21,978 bases of DNA, taken from contig JAUWQG010000007.1 in NCBI GenBank assembly GCA_030611185.1, forward strand, positions 1-21,978, in the 5' to 3' direction. The translations under genes were made by a program, and so were the position numbers. Within the stretch, counting starts at the first letter, position 1, and every line of letters begins with the position of its first letter. The DNA is from Nitrososphaerota archaeon. GTDB lineage: Archaea; Thermoproteota; Nitrososphaeria; Nitrososphaerales; Nitrosopumilaceae. Below the pieces are notes generated by a model. That model searched no databases, had not been told where the DNA came from, and saw nothing but the letters and a program-made list of their open reading frames with translations. Positions 15,639 to 21,978 of the stretch are shown here, piece after piece.

Positions 15639-16110
15639 GAGGAGTCACACCTGATTGTGAGATAAACACACGCTGGTCTATTTTCATTTCGATATGGTGA
15701 ATCAGATGCCCAATAATTTTTGAAAAAGTATCCTTTTCAGAATCAGCTAAGATTGGAATCAAAATCTCTTCATGCTGAATGGAAATTGGTCTGTGCATAT
15801 TTCCAATCATATGTCCTAAAAGAATTTTAATATCTGTAGGAGTTTTGTCTGCAAATCTAACCGAAATAACACTCTCAGATAATTGCTCTACAATAATTTT
15901 TGAATCCTTATTTTTTATAATGTCGCCATGTCGAAGCCGCACTCCAGGATCTAGTTTGAATCCAATATCTGTACCACAATCAGTTTGCTTTCTTAAAACC
16001 CTTTTTTCTATTTCAGTTCTTGAAATTTTTAAGCGCTCAAAATCTCCATGTTCTAAATCCTCAAATCCTTCATCAAAAATATTCCCTATAGGAGAATGGA
16101 CCTCTAACAC
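15628..16110 (-). CDS. ureE: Urease nickel metallochaperone UreE
   Basis: 160-residue dimeric nickel carrier. The N-terminal peptide-binding domain (about 1-75) leads into the metal-binding domain with GHMIGNMHRPI (99-109), where His106 matches the interface nickel ligand of bacterial UreE. Extra histidines occur in HLIHH (135-139), and the protein ends HGH, a short version of the His-rich tail. The start is GTG: upstream in-frame codons reach a stop (TGA) after two codons, and TATA-like GTATATC lies about 25 nt upstream, giving a leaderless transcript. First gene of ureEFGD, divergent from ureABC. Confidence 0.92.
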   Translation of the reverse strand: MLEVHSPIGNIFDEGFEDLEHGDFERLKISRTEIEKRVLRKQTDCGTDIGFKLDPGVRLRHGDIIKNKDSKIIVEQLSESVISVRFADKTPTDIKILLGHMIGNMHRPISIQHEEILIPILADSEKDTFSKIIGHLIHHIEMKIDQRVFISQSGVTPHGH

Positions 16111-16162
16111 GGAGTATCAATTGAAGACACAAAGATATACTTTGGTATTTTTCATTTTTTAA

Positions 16163-16172
16163 TAATTAAATA
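16163..16172 (+). promoter_or_regulatory. TATA box of ureABC
   Basis: TAATTAAATA lies 23-32 nt before the ureA ATG, the expected box A position for a leaderless archaeal transcript. Confidence 0.55.
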
Positions 16173-16178
16173 CTACAA

Positions 16179-16194
16179 TAGAATATTTATTCTA
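16179..16194 (+). promoter_or_regulatory. Palindrome abutting the ureA start (possible operator)
   Basis: TAGAATA-TT-TATTCTA has perfect 7-bp arms with a 2-bp centre and ends on the base before the ureA ATG. It lies between the TATA box and the presumed transcription start. A protein bound here would block polymerase loading, the usual place for an archaeal repressor operator. The dyad is seen; its use is inferred. Confidence 0.45.
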
Positions 16195-16497
16195 ATGATG
16201 CTTACTCCTAAAGAATCAGAAAAGCTAAATATTTTTGTTGTAGCAGAACTTTCACGTAGAAGAAAAGACAGAGGACTAAAGCTAAATCATCCCGAAGCTG
16301 TATCCATCATTTCTGATCATATTTTAGAAGGAGCTAGAGACGGAAGAACCGTTCACGAACTTATGAGTTCGGGTAAACAAGTTCTATCTAAAGAAGATGT
16401 GTTACCTGGTGTAGCAGAACTAATTCATTCCGTTCAAGTAGAAGCCACATTTGAAGATGGAACTAAATTAGTAACAATTCATGATCCAATTGTGTGA
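16195..16497 (+). CDS. ureA: Urease gamma subunit
   Basis: 100-residue structural subunit of the (UreABC)3 urease. Nearly every family block is present: LTPKESEKLNIFVVAELSRRR, RGLKLNHPEAV, EGARDGRTV, VLSKEDVLPGVAEL, and the closing VEATFEDGTKLVTIHDPI. The start is ATGATG; either ATG could serve, and the first is taken because it adjoins the palindrome and suits the TATA spacing. First gene of ureABC. It serves as the reference for recognising the divergent UreA-like protein at 2825-3208. Confidence 0.97.
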   Translation: MMLTPKESEKLNIFVVAELSRRRKDRGLKLNHPEAVSIISDHILEGARDGRTVHELMSSGKQVLSKEDVLPGVAELIHSVQVEATFEDGTKLVTIHDPIV

Positions 16498-16500
16498 GAT

Positions 16501-16863
16501 ATGATTCCTGGACAATACTTTCCCTCAGATGAAGATATCATTGCAAATGTTGGAAAATCTAGTAAAACAATAAGTGTTCAAAATACTGGGGATAGGCCAA
16601 TTCAGGTGGGGTCGCACACACATTTTTTTGAGGTTAACAAGGCACTTGAATTTCCAAGAAGGGAATCATATGGATGCCATCTTAATATTCCATCTGGGAC
16701 TTCGATTAGATTTGAACCAGGAGAGAGTAAAGAAGTTCAACTTACAGAATTTGGTGGAAAAAAAATTGTCTATGGATTTAGTGGACTTGTAAATGGGAAT
16801 TTAGAAGAAAAACAAGAGGAAGCCTTCAAAAAAGCTGCCGAAAAAGGATTCAAGGGAATATAA
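16501..16863 (+). CDS. ureB: Urease beta subunit
   Basis: 120-residue structural subunit that packs on the catalytic subunit. Seen: MIPGQYFPSDEDI (start), VQNTGDRPIQVGSHTHFFEVN (26-46, the family signature), FPRRESYGCHLNIPSGTSIRFEPGESKEV and a C-terminal helix rich in Glu and Lys. It starts 3 nt after the ureA stop and ends 2 nt before ureC. It is a separate gene, as in most bacteria and archaea, not fused to UreA as in Helicobacter. Confidence 0.97.
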   Translation: MIPGQYFPSDEDIIANVGKSSKTISVQNTGDRPIQVGSHTHFFEVNKALEFPRRESYGCHLNIPSGTSIRFEPGESKEVQLTEFGGKKIVYGFSGLVNGNLEEKQEEAFKKAAEKGFKGI

Positions 16864-16865
16864 CA

Positions 16866-18578
16866 ATGACTCTACAAATTCCAAGAAAGACATACCTTGA
16901 TTTGTATGGGCCTACTGTTGGTGATAGAGTCCGACTTGCAGATACTGATTTGATTATTGAAATTGAAAGAGACTTAATCAAATATGGGGACGAGTCCGTA
17001 TTTGGCGGAGGTAAAAGTATACGTGACGGACAAGGGCAAGCAAGTGGTGTTTCACGAGAAGAGTCACTTGATCTTGTAATTACCAATGCAATTGTAATGG
17101 ATCCATTTTTGGGAATTATCAAAGCAGACATTGGTATTAAGGATGGAAAAATTGTTGGTGTAGGCAATGCAGGAAATCCTAACATTATGGATGACGTCGA
17201 TATGATAATTTCATCTAACACTGAAATAATTGCCGGAGAACACACTATCTGTACCCCCGGAGCTGTGGATACGCATATTCATTTTATTTCTCCCCAACAA
17301 GCGATACATGCAATATGTAATGGTACAACTACTATGATTGGTGGTGGGACTGGTCCTGCTGATGGAACCAATGCAACAACATGTACTCCTGGCAAATGGA
17401 ACATACATCGAATGATTGAATCAGTTGATGACTTGCCACTAAATTTTGGTTTCCTTGCAAAAGGAAGCGATTCTTTGGAAACAGCACTGCTTGAACAAAT
17501 CGAAGCAGGGGCATGTGGTTTAAAAATTCATGAAGATTGGGGTGCAACTCCTGCTGTAATTGATTCTGCTTTGAAGGTGGCAGACAAAACTGACACCCAG
17601 TTAGCCATTCATACAGACACTCTAAATGAATGTGGGTTTGTCGATGATACGATTGAGGCTATTGATGGAAGAACAATTCACACTTATCACACTGAAGGTG
17701 CTGGTGGAGGCCATGCTCCAGATATAATAAAAATTGCAGGGAAAGATAATGTTCTTCCATCATCGACAAATCCTACTCGACCATTTACTGTCAATACCTT
17801 GGCAGAACATCTTGACATGATGATGGTCTGTCATCATCTCAATCCATCTGTACCAGAAGATGTTTCATTTGCAGAATCACGAATAAGAGGAGAAACAATT
17901 GCAGCAGAGGACGTTTTACATGATATTGGTGTATTAAGCATGATGTCATCAGACAGTCAAGCAATGGGCAGAGTTGGTGAAGTCACCACTAGAAACTGGC
18001 AGACTGCCGATAAAATGAAGAAGATGACTGGATCTCTTCCAGAAGATAATGATAGAAATGACAATTTTAGAGTAAAGAGGTATCTGTCGAAAATTACAAT
18101 TAATCCTGCAATAACACATGGAATTTCTGATTATGTTGGTTCTATTCAATCTGGAAGATTAGCTGATCTTGTAATCTGGTCTCCTCAATTCTTTGGAGTC
18201 AAACCAAAAATGATTATCAAGGGAGGTTTTATCGCATATTCTATTATGGGAGATCCTAATGCTTCAATTCCTACCACAGAACCAGTACTATACCGTCCAA
18301 TGTTTGGTGCTCTAGGTAAAACTCCTCAATCAACTGCTTTTACTTTTACATCTAAATTGGCATTGGATAATGGACTTGAAGGAAAAGTTCGCTCCCACAA
18401 GAAATTGGTTCCAGTGAAAAATTGTCGTTCTATTGGCAAGAAAGATATGTTATACAATGATCTTATGCCAAACATTGAGGTTAATCCTGAAACGTATGAG
18501 GTTAAAGTAGATGGAAAAATTGCAACAGTAGATCCTGCCAGTAAAGTTTCGATGGCAAGACTTTACAATTTATTTTAA
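16866..18578 (+). CDS. ureC: Urease alpha (catalytic) subunit
   Basis: 570 residues, normal length. It hydrolyses urea to ammonia and carbamate at a di-nickel site. All active-site residues are visible, offset by +3 from Klebsiella numbering: His137 and His139 (HIHF), the lysine to be carbamylated Lys220 (GLKIHEDWGATP), His222, His249, His275, the flap Cys322-His323 (MVCHHLNP) and Asp363 (SSDSQAMGR). Nothing suggests inactivation. It ends the ureABC operon and converges on an unknown gene across 70 bp. Ammonia made here can feed ammonia oxidation, and the CO2 can feed carbon fixation. Confidence 0.98.
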   Translation: MTLQIPRKTYLDLYGPTVGDRVRLADTDLIIEIERDLIKYGDESVFGGGKSIRDGQGQASGVSREESLDLVITNAIVMDPFLGIIKADIGIKDGKIVGVGNAGNPNIMDDVDMIISSNTEIIAGEHTICTPGAVDTHIHFISPQQAIHAICNGTTTMIGGGTGPADGTNATTCTPGKWNIHRMIESVDDLPLNFGFLAKGSDSLETALLEQIEAGACGLKIHEDWGATPAVIDSALKVADKTDTQLAIHTDTLNECGFVDDTIEAIDGRTIHTYHTEGAGGGHAPDIIKIAGKDNVLPSSTNPTRPFTVNTLAEHLDMMMVCHHLNPSVPEDVSFAESRIRGETIAAEDVLHDIGVLSMMSSDSQAMGRVGEVTTRNWQTADKMKKMTGSLPEDNDRNDNFRVKRYLSKITINPAITHGISDYVGSIQSGRLADLVIWSPQFFGVKPKMIIKGGFIAYSIMGDPNASIPTTEPVLYRPMFGALGKTPQSTAFTFTSKLALDNGLEGKVRSHKKLVPVKNCRSIGKKDMLYNDLMPNIEVNPETYEVKVDGKIATVDPASKVSMARLYNLF

Positions 18579-18648
18579 ATTTATTTGAAAATTAGTCTTA
18601 CACAATACGCATACTTAGTGTTGAGGCTGAATGGGTATGATAGAAAGC

Positions 18649-19302
18649 CTATTTTTTGTATCTGAGTTTTGTTATGTATTCATTTTCAGCCATCAATTCT
18701 AGGATATCCTCAAGGGTAAAACCCACATTATTAGCAGTTTTTTCAATCTGTCCAAGTATATCCTGTGAAATAGTTTTGGTTACCTTTGACTTATCAAACC
18801 AAAAAGTGTCTGGCATTTTTCTCAATTCTTTATAGAATTCCTCTTCTGACTCTATTACATAACTGTAAATTTTTTCTCTTATTCTAAAATCTGAAACTTT
18901 CATACCACATTTTTCAAACAATTTAATTTCGGTTTTGCAGTTTATCTCAGACCATGGGTTTGGCATTTCATGGTCAACAATTATTTGCACTCCTTTTCTG
19001 CCATTTAGAATCATCGCTGAATGGCCATCGTACATGTATTTTATTTTGAGTCTTTTTTCAAGTATATTAAAATCAATTTTGGGAGAATCTTTTCTGATCA
19101 TTTCTAAGAAATAATCCGACATATTGTCTGTTATTTTTTCCATTTCGTCATCAGACATTTTTGAAAGATAATTTTTAGAAAATTTTTTTGGAACAATTGC
19201 ACCTGAATTGATAATCAAATCTTTCCATGTTGGGTTTTGAATCTCTGTCTTTCCTGGATTCAAACCACGCATATTTTCGATTGCTGCAACTGTGAGGTTC
19301 AT
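18649..19302 (-). CDS. Hypothetical protein (217 aa)
   Basis: 217 residues, soluble, charged, with no membrane helix. Visible parts: a helical N-terminal region with WKDLIINSGAIVPKKF, an acidic stretch (MSDDEMEKITDNMSDYF), a strand-rich middle (MYDGHSAMILNGRKGVQIIVDHEM), the conserved-looking NPWSEINCKTE, and a C-terminal helix pair (DILGQIEKTANNVGFTLEDILELMAENEY). I do not recognise the family. It lies beside ureC but points toward it, so it is not part of the urease operon. ATG start. It is presumably conserved among related archaea, but I cannot check this. Confidence 0.7.
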   Translation of the reverse strand: MNLTVAAIENMRGLNPGKTEIQNPTWKDLIINSGAIVPKKFSKNYLSKMSDDEMEKITDNMSDYFLEMIRKDSPKIDFNILEKRLKIKYMYDGHSAMILNGRKGVQIIVDHEMPNPWSEINCKTEIKLFEKCGMKVSDFRIREKIYSYVIESEEEFYKELRKMPDTFWFDKSKVTKTISQDILGQIEKTANNVGFTLEDILELMAENEYITKLRYKK

Positions 19303-19489
19303 CCTCTGTGCATAAACAGGCCATGAAAGTTACTATACAATATGTTACAACTTTAAAACTTGTTCTGTTTTTTCAATATGCAAAATGAATATTTTGTAAT
19401 TTGTTGTTATGAGCATTTGTAAAGTAATCTTTCTATGTTATCAAGTGAATAAAATAATGTAAATCAAGTTAATGAGCACAATATGAACG

Positions 19490-19640
19490 TGGGGCCGACC
19501 GGAATTGAACCGGCGACCTACGGGTCACTACAGCTCCAAACTTACATCATCCCTGAGTCAGTTTAGCTTAGTTTACCTTTGGAGCCCTTAGCGGTGATCT
19601 TTGTAGACACTGTCGCCCTACCAGGCTAGGCTACGACCCC
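19490..19640 (-). tRNA. tRNA-Trp (CCA) with two predicted introns
   Basis: Read on the minus strand, the exons give a 74-nt cloverleaf. The acceptor GGGGTCG pairs with CGGCCCC (one G-U); the D arm is GCCT-AGCCTGGTA-GGGC, the anticodon loop CTCCAAA with anticodon CCA (19580-19582), the variable loop AGGTC, and the T arm GCCGG-TTCAATT-CCGGT. The discriminator is A at 19490, and CCA is not encoded. The gene is 151 nt, so 77 nt must be intron. The best fit is a 53-nt intron at the canonical 37/38 site (19526-19578), whose TTTGGAGC pairs with the anticodon region, and a 24-nt intron in the 5' strand of the anticodon stem (19588-19611, about 28/29). Removing both restores the stem ACGGG/CCCGT. The exact second splice site is uncertain by a base or two. 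Confidence 0.85.
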
Positions 19641-19730
19641 ACGAAAAATATTGAGACGAACTTGAATTTTAAGTTACTTTCATTAAGGTTTAATTGCAAT
19701 AAATCTGAATTTAGAATTGTAAAGAAAATC

Positions 19731-20264
19731 ATGGTTAAACTAATTATGCTAGCAGTGGGTTCTATTCCTGTCATTGTTGCCCTCTTGATTGCCATTCCCT
19801 TAATCACAAAACCTGATATTCCGTTTTCTGCTGCAAATCCCAATGATACAATTCGAATCGAGTACACGAAACATCAATTAAAAAAAATATCCTTTGGTGT
19901 TACTGACAGAGAAGGTGCTCAAAAAACTGAAATTCTCTTAATCAAAAACAACGGAGAAATAGAATACTCAGTTACTAAGGAGGGCTATCCACAACCGCAG
20001 ATAAAATCTAAATTAAGCGAAAAACAGATTCGAAAATTAACTGCTTTGATTAAAGAAACTGGTTTTATCGAAATCCCCTCTGAATCATTTCCAATCAAAG
20101 ATGATGTAATGGATTATCAAAAATCAAATGTAAAAATTATTTTGAATGGACAAATTAAACAAATTCACTGGCCAGAACAAAATGCCACAGAAAAATTCAT
20201 TCCACCAATAATTACCATGGTAGAATTCCAACTAGATCAAGTAATCAATCAGATTAGTGAATAG
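19731..20264 (+). CDS. Membrane-anchored hypothetical protein
   Basis: 177 residues: MVK, a long hydrophobic helix (LIMLAVGSIPVIVALLIAIPLI, about 4-25), then a soluble domain. The latter has strands (IRIEYTKHQLKKISFGV, TEILLIKNNGEIEYSVT), a helix (SEKQIRKLTALIKETGF) and further strands (VKIILNGQIKQIHWPE). It is probably anchored with the domain outside the cell. No family is recognised. The frame also extends back to a TTG at 19662, but that would add 23 polar residues before the anchor and leave the promoter inside the tRNA gene, so the ATG at 19731 is preferred. It ends 30 bp before pdxS, so the two may be cotranscribed. Confidence 0.65.
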   Translation: MVKLIMLAVGSIPVIVALLIAIPLITKPDIPFSAANPNDTIRIEYTKHQLKKISFGVTDREGAQKTEILLIKNNGEIEYSVTKEGYPQPQIKSKLSEKQIRKLTALIKETGFIEIPSESFPIKDDVMDYQKSNVKIILNGQIKQIHWPEQNATEKFIPPIITMVEFQLDQVINQISE

Positions 20265-20294
20265 GTACAAATAGCCACAAGTGAAACTTAGAGT

Positions 20295-21263
20295 ATGCTT
20301 CCACTAGCAGGTGAAAGAAAGAATGCAAAAGGAATAGTTTTTGAGAAATCCGAAGCAGGTAATACTCTTCGTGGCTCTTCAACTTTGAAACGTGGGTTTG
20401 CTCACATGCTAAAAAACGGTGTAGTGATGGATGTTACAAATGTTGAGCAGGCTCAAATTGCAGAAGAGGCAGGAGCAGTTTCTGTTATGGTTTTAGATAA
20501 ACTTCCTTCTGATGTTAGAAAAGCTGGTGGAGTTGCAAGAACTGCAAGTATTAGAATTATTCAAGATATTATGGATTCAGTTACAATTCCTGTAATGGCA
20601 AAGTGTAGAATAGGCCATGTGTATGAGGCAAAAGTTCTAGGAGAAACGGATGTGGATATGATTGATGAATCCGAAGTCTTAACTCCTGCAGATGAACATC
20701 ATCATATTTGGAAATGGGATTTTACAACTCCATTTGTAAATGGGGCAAGATCTTTAGCTGAAGCATTACGAAGAATCGAAGAAGGAGCTGCAATGATTCG
20801 AACAAAGGGAGAACCAGGAACTGGAAATGTGGCAGAAGCTATCACTCATATCAAAAAAGTTAATGATGAACTACGTACAATAAAAGCAATTTATGATTCA
20901 GGTGATCATCAAGACCTAGTCCGTATGGCAAGAGAATTCAAAGTATCTTATGATATTGTTGAGCAGACTGCAAAACTTGGTCGTTTACCTGTGGTTAACT
21001 TTGCTGCTGGAGGAATTGCAACACCAGCTGATGCGGCATATTTGATGTCACTTGGATGTGATGGAATTTTTGTCGGATCTGGAATTTTTAATGCAAATGA
21101 TGCAAAAGATAGAGCAAGAGCCATTGTTTTGGCTACTACCTTCTGGGATGAACCAGAAAAAGTAAAAGAAGCCCAAAAAATGATTGATGAAAGACAATCC
21201 ATGTTGGGATTAGATGTTAATACTTTGGAATTAAAAATGCAAGAACGCGGTGGATCATCCTGA
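20295..21263 (+). CDS. pdxS: Pyridoxal 5'-phosphate synthase subunit PdxS
   Basis: 322-residue TIM-barrel subunit that makes PLP from ribose 5-phosphate, glyceraldehyde 3-phosphate and ammonia supplied by PdxT. Catalytic residues are present with a +22 offset from Bacillus: Asp46 (VVMDV), Lys103 (PVMAKCRIGH) and Lys171 (IRTKGEPGTGN), which carry the ribose and intermediate Schiff bases. DESEVLTPADE (124-134) and FAAGGIATPADAA are also clear. The extra N-terminal stretch of about 22 residues relative to Bacillus is common in archaea. The ATG is 30 bp after the upstream gene with no strong TATA of its own. The stop overlaps the proposed pdxT start. Confidence 0.97.
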   Translation: MLPLAGERKNAKGIVFEKSEAGNTLRGSSTLKRGFAHMLKNGVVMDVTNVEQAQIAEEAGAVSVMVLDKLPSDVRKAGGVARTASIRIIQDIMDSVTIPVMAKCRIGHVYEAKVLGETDVDMIDESEVLTPADEHHHIWKWDFTTPFVNGARSLAEALRRIEEGAAMIRTKGEPGTGNVAEAITHIKKVNDELRTIKAIYDSGDHQDLVRMAREFKVSYDIVEQTAKLGRLPVVNFAAGGIATPADAAYLMSLGCDGIFVGSGIFNANDAKDRARAIVLATTFWDEPEKVKEAQKMIDERQSMLGLDVNTLELKMQERGGSS

Positions 21264-21877
21264 GTCTTCAAGTTGGAGTTTTGGCAATCCAAGGAGACGT
21301 TCAAGAAAATATACTCTCTACAAAAAAAGCCCTTGATGAATTAGGAATAGATGGAACAGTTACTGATGTCAAAACCGCAGATGATGTTGAGAAACTAGAT
21401 GGTCTAATACTTCCAGGCGGGGAAAGCACTACTATTGGCCAATTATCTCTTGTAAACAGCTCACTTCGTGTGATTAAGGAAAAAATTGAGAAAGGTATGC
21501 CTGTTTTGGGTATATGTGCAGGCATGATTTTACTTTCTAAAACAGCTGATGATAGAGTTGTTGGAAAAACCAATCAACCACTGTTGGATTTACTTGATGT
21601 CAAACTAGAGAGAAACTCATTTGGACGACAAAGAGAATCATTTGAGGCTGAAATTGCAATGGATTCAATCAGCATACCAAAATTCCGTGGTGTATTCATT
21701 AGAGCTCCTTCAATTTCTGAAGCAAGTTCCGATGTAGAAATTTTGGCAAAATTCAATGAAAAAATTGTTGCAATAAAAAAAGGCAATATTATTGGAACTT
21801 CATTTCATCCTGAATTAACTAAAGATGTTTCTTTGCACAAATATTTTGTAAATCTAGTAAAGAATTCTAAAAATTAA
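21260..21877 (+). CDS. pdxT: PLP synthase glutaminase subunit PdxT, probable CTG start
   Basis: Class I glutaminase that supplies ammonia to PdxS. Numbered from the proposed start (205 residues): GGESTT (53-58, oxyanion region), GICAGM with nucleophile Cys86, and FHPE with His183 and Glu185, completing the triad. Family members begin MxxGVLALQGD. Here the matching GVLAIQGD lies upstream of the first TTG (21281), which would cut the first beta strand. Reading back in frame gives SLQVGVLAIQGD preceded by CTG at 21260-21262. This CTG overlaps the PdxS stop as CTGA, the same geometry as the common ATGA overlap, with GGTGG 7 nt upstream as a ribosome-binding site. No ATG, GTG or TTG is available in between. 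The function is certain; the start is a prediction. Confidence 0.93.
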   Translation: MSLQVGVLAIQGDVQENILSTKKALDELGIDGTVTDVKTADDVEKLDGLILPGGESTTIGQLSLVNSSLRVIKEKIEKGMPVLGICAGMILLSKTADDRVVGKTNQPLLDLLDVKLERNSFGRQRESFEAEIAMDSISIPKFRGVFIRAPSISEASSDVEILAKFNEKIVAIKKGNIIGTSFHPELTKDVSLHKYFVNLVKNSKN

Positions 21878-21882
21878 TTTTA

Positions 21883-21978
21883 CTATTCTAAATTATGCAT
21901 TGACTTTAAATCTTTTTTGAAAGGCTCTAAATTTTCAGGAATAGGAAATGAAAATGAATCTTTTAATGATAAACCTTT
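21883..21978 (-). CDS. C-terminal end of an unidentified gene (partial)
   Basis: On the minus strand the frame is open from the window edge to TAG at 21883-21885, giving 31 residues: KGLSLKDSFSFPIPENLEPF, then KKDLKSMHNLE. The composition suits coding sequence, and the stop lies 5 bp after the pdxT stop, a typical convergent arrangement. It is too short to name. Confidence 0.55.
   Translation of the reverse strand, partial: KGLSLKDSFSFPIPENLEPFKKDLKSMHNLE

Noticed and set aside
18579..18648. Small RNA between ureC and the 217-residue protein gene
   Set aside because: A CTGA and a weak CATAC/GTATG pairing are present, but no matching C box or stable stem supports a C/D-box RNA.
19662..19730. 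TTG-initiated N-terminal extension of the membrane-anchored protein
   Set aside because: It places a polar segment before the hydrophobic anchor and leaves no room for a promoter beside the tRNA gene; the ATG at 19731 fits better.
1..21978. CRISPR arrays, insertion sequences, integrases, attachment sites
   Set aside because: I saw no regularly spaced repeats, transposase-like frames or terminal inverted repeats. The tRNA-Trp gene has no adjacent integrase or repeated 3' end.

Overview
The window looks like a chromosome segment of an ammonia-oxidising archaeon (Nitrososphaerota/Thaumarchaeota, probably a Nitrosopumilus-like lineage). The evidence is low GC, archaeal TATA boxes 22-30 nt before start codons with almost no leader, frequent GTG/TTG starts, a group II chaperonin, deoxyhypusine synthase, an intron-containing tRNA, and a complete urease locus of the kind marine ammonia oxidisers carry. 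The lineage is inferred from gene content and style, not from a marker tree.

Layout: 1-2005 holds the 3' part of aconitase and a universal stress protein. 2052-4324 (minus) is a tight three-gene operon: an arginase/agmatinase-fold ureohydrolase, a small protein that aligns along its length with urease gamma subunit (UreA), and a NicO/UreH-type nickel permease with a histidine-rich loop. 4468-6776 holds a TPR protein, a small acidic protein, a ribbon-helix-helix-like protein and a 54-residue two-helix membrane protein. 7115-10507 holds a sodium:solute symporter (probable urea importer) and a divergent thermosome-like chaperonin with a histidine-rich tail. 10603-13228 holds a second stress protein, small hypotheticals and deoxyhypusine synthase. 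13336-18578 is the urease locus: ureEFGD leftward and ureABC rightward from an 84-bp divergent promoter region. 18649-21978 holds an unknown protein, a tRNA-Trp that appears to contain two introns, a membrane-anchored protein, pdxS-pdxT, and the end of a leftward gene.

How it fits together: urea can enter through the symporter or be made inside the cell by the ureohydrolase. Urease (UreABC, matured by UreEFG and UreD) splits it to ammonia, the energy and nitrogen source, and CO2. The nickel permease can supply metal for urease and possibly for the ureohydrolase itself. The most interesting points are the UreA-like protein translationally coupled to the ureohydrolase and next to the nickel permease; the chaperonin with two altered ATPase positions and an eight-histidine tail; and a 13-bp promoter element placed exactly 37 nt before the starts of both the ureohydrolase and the first stress protein.
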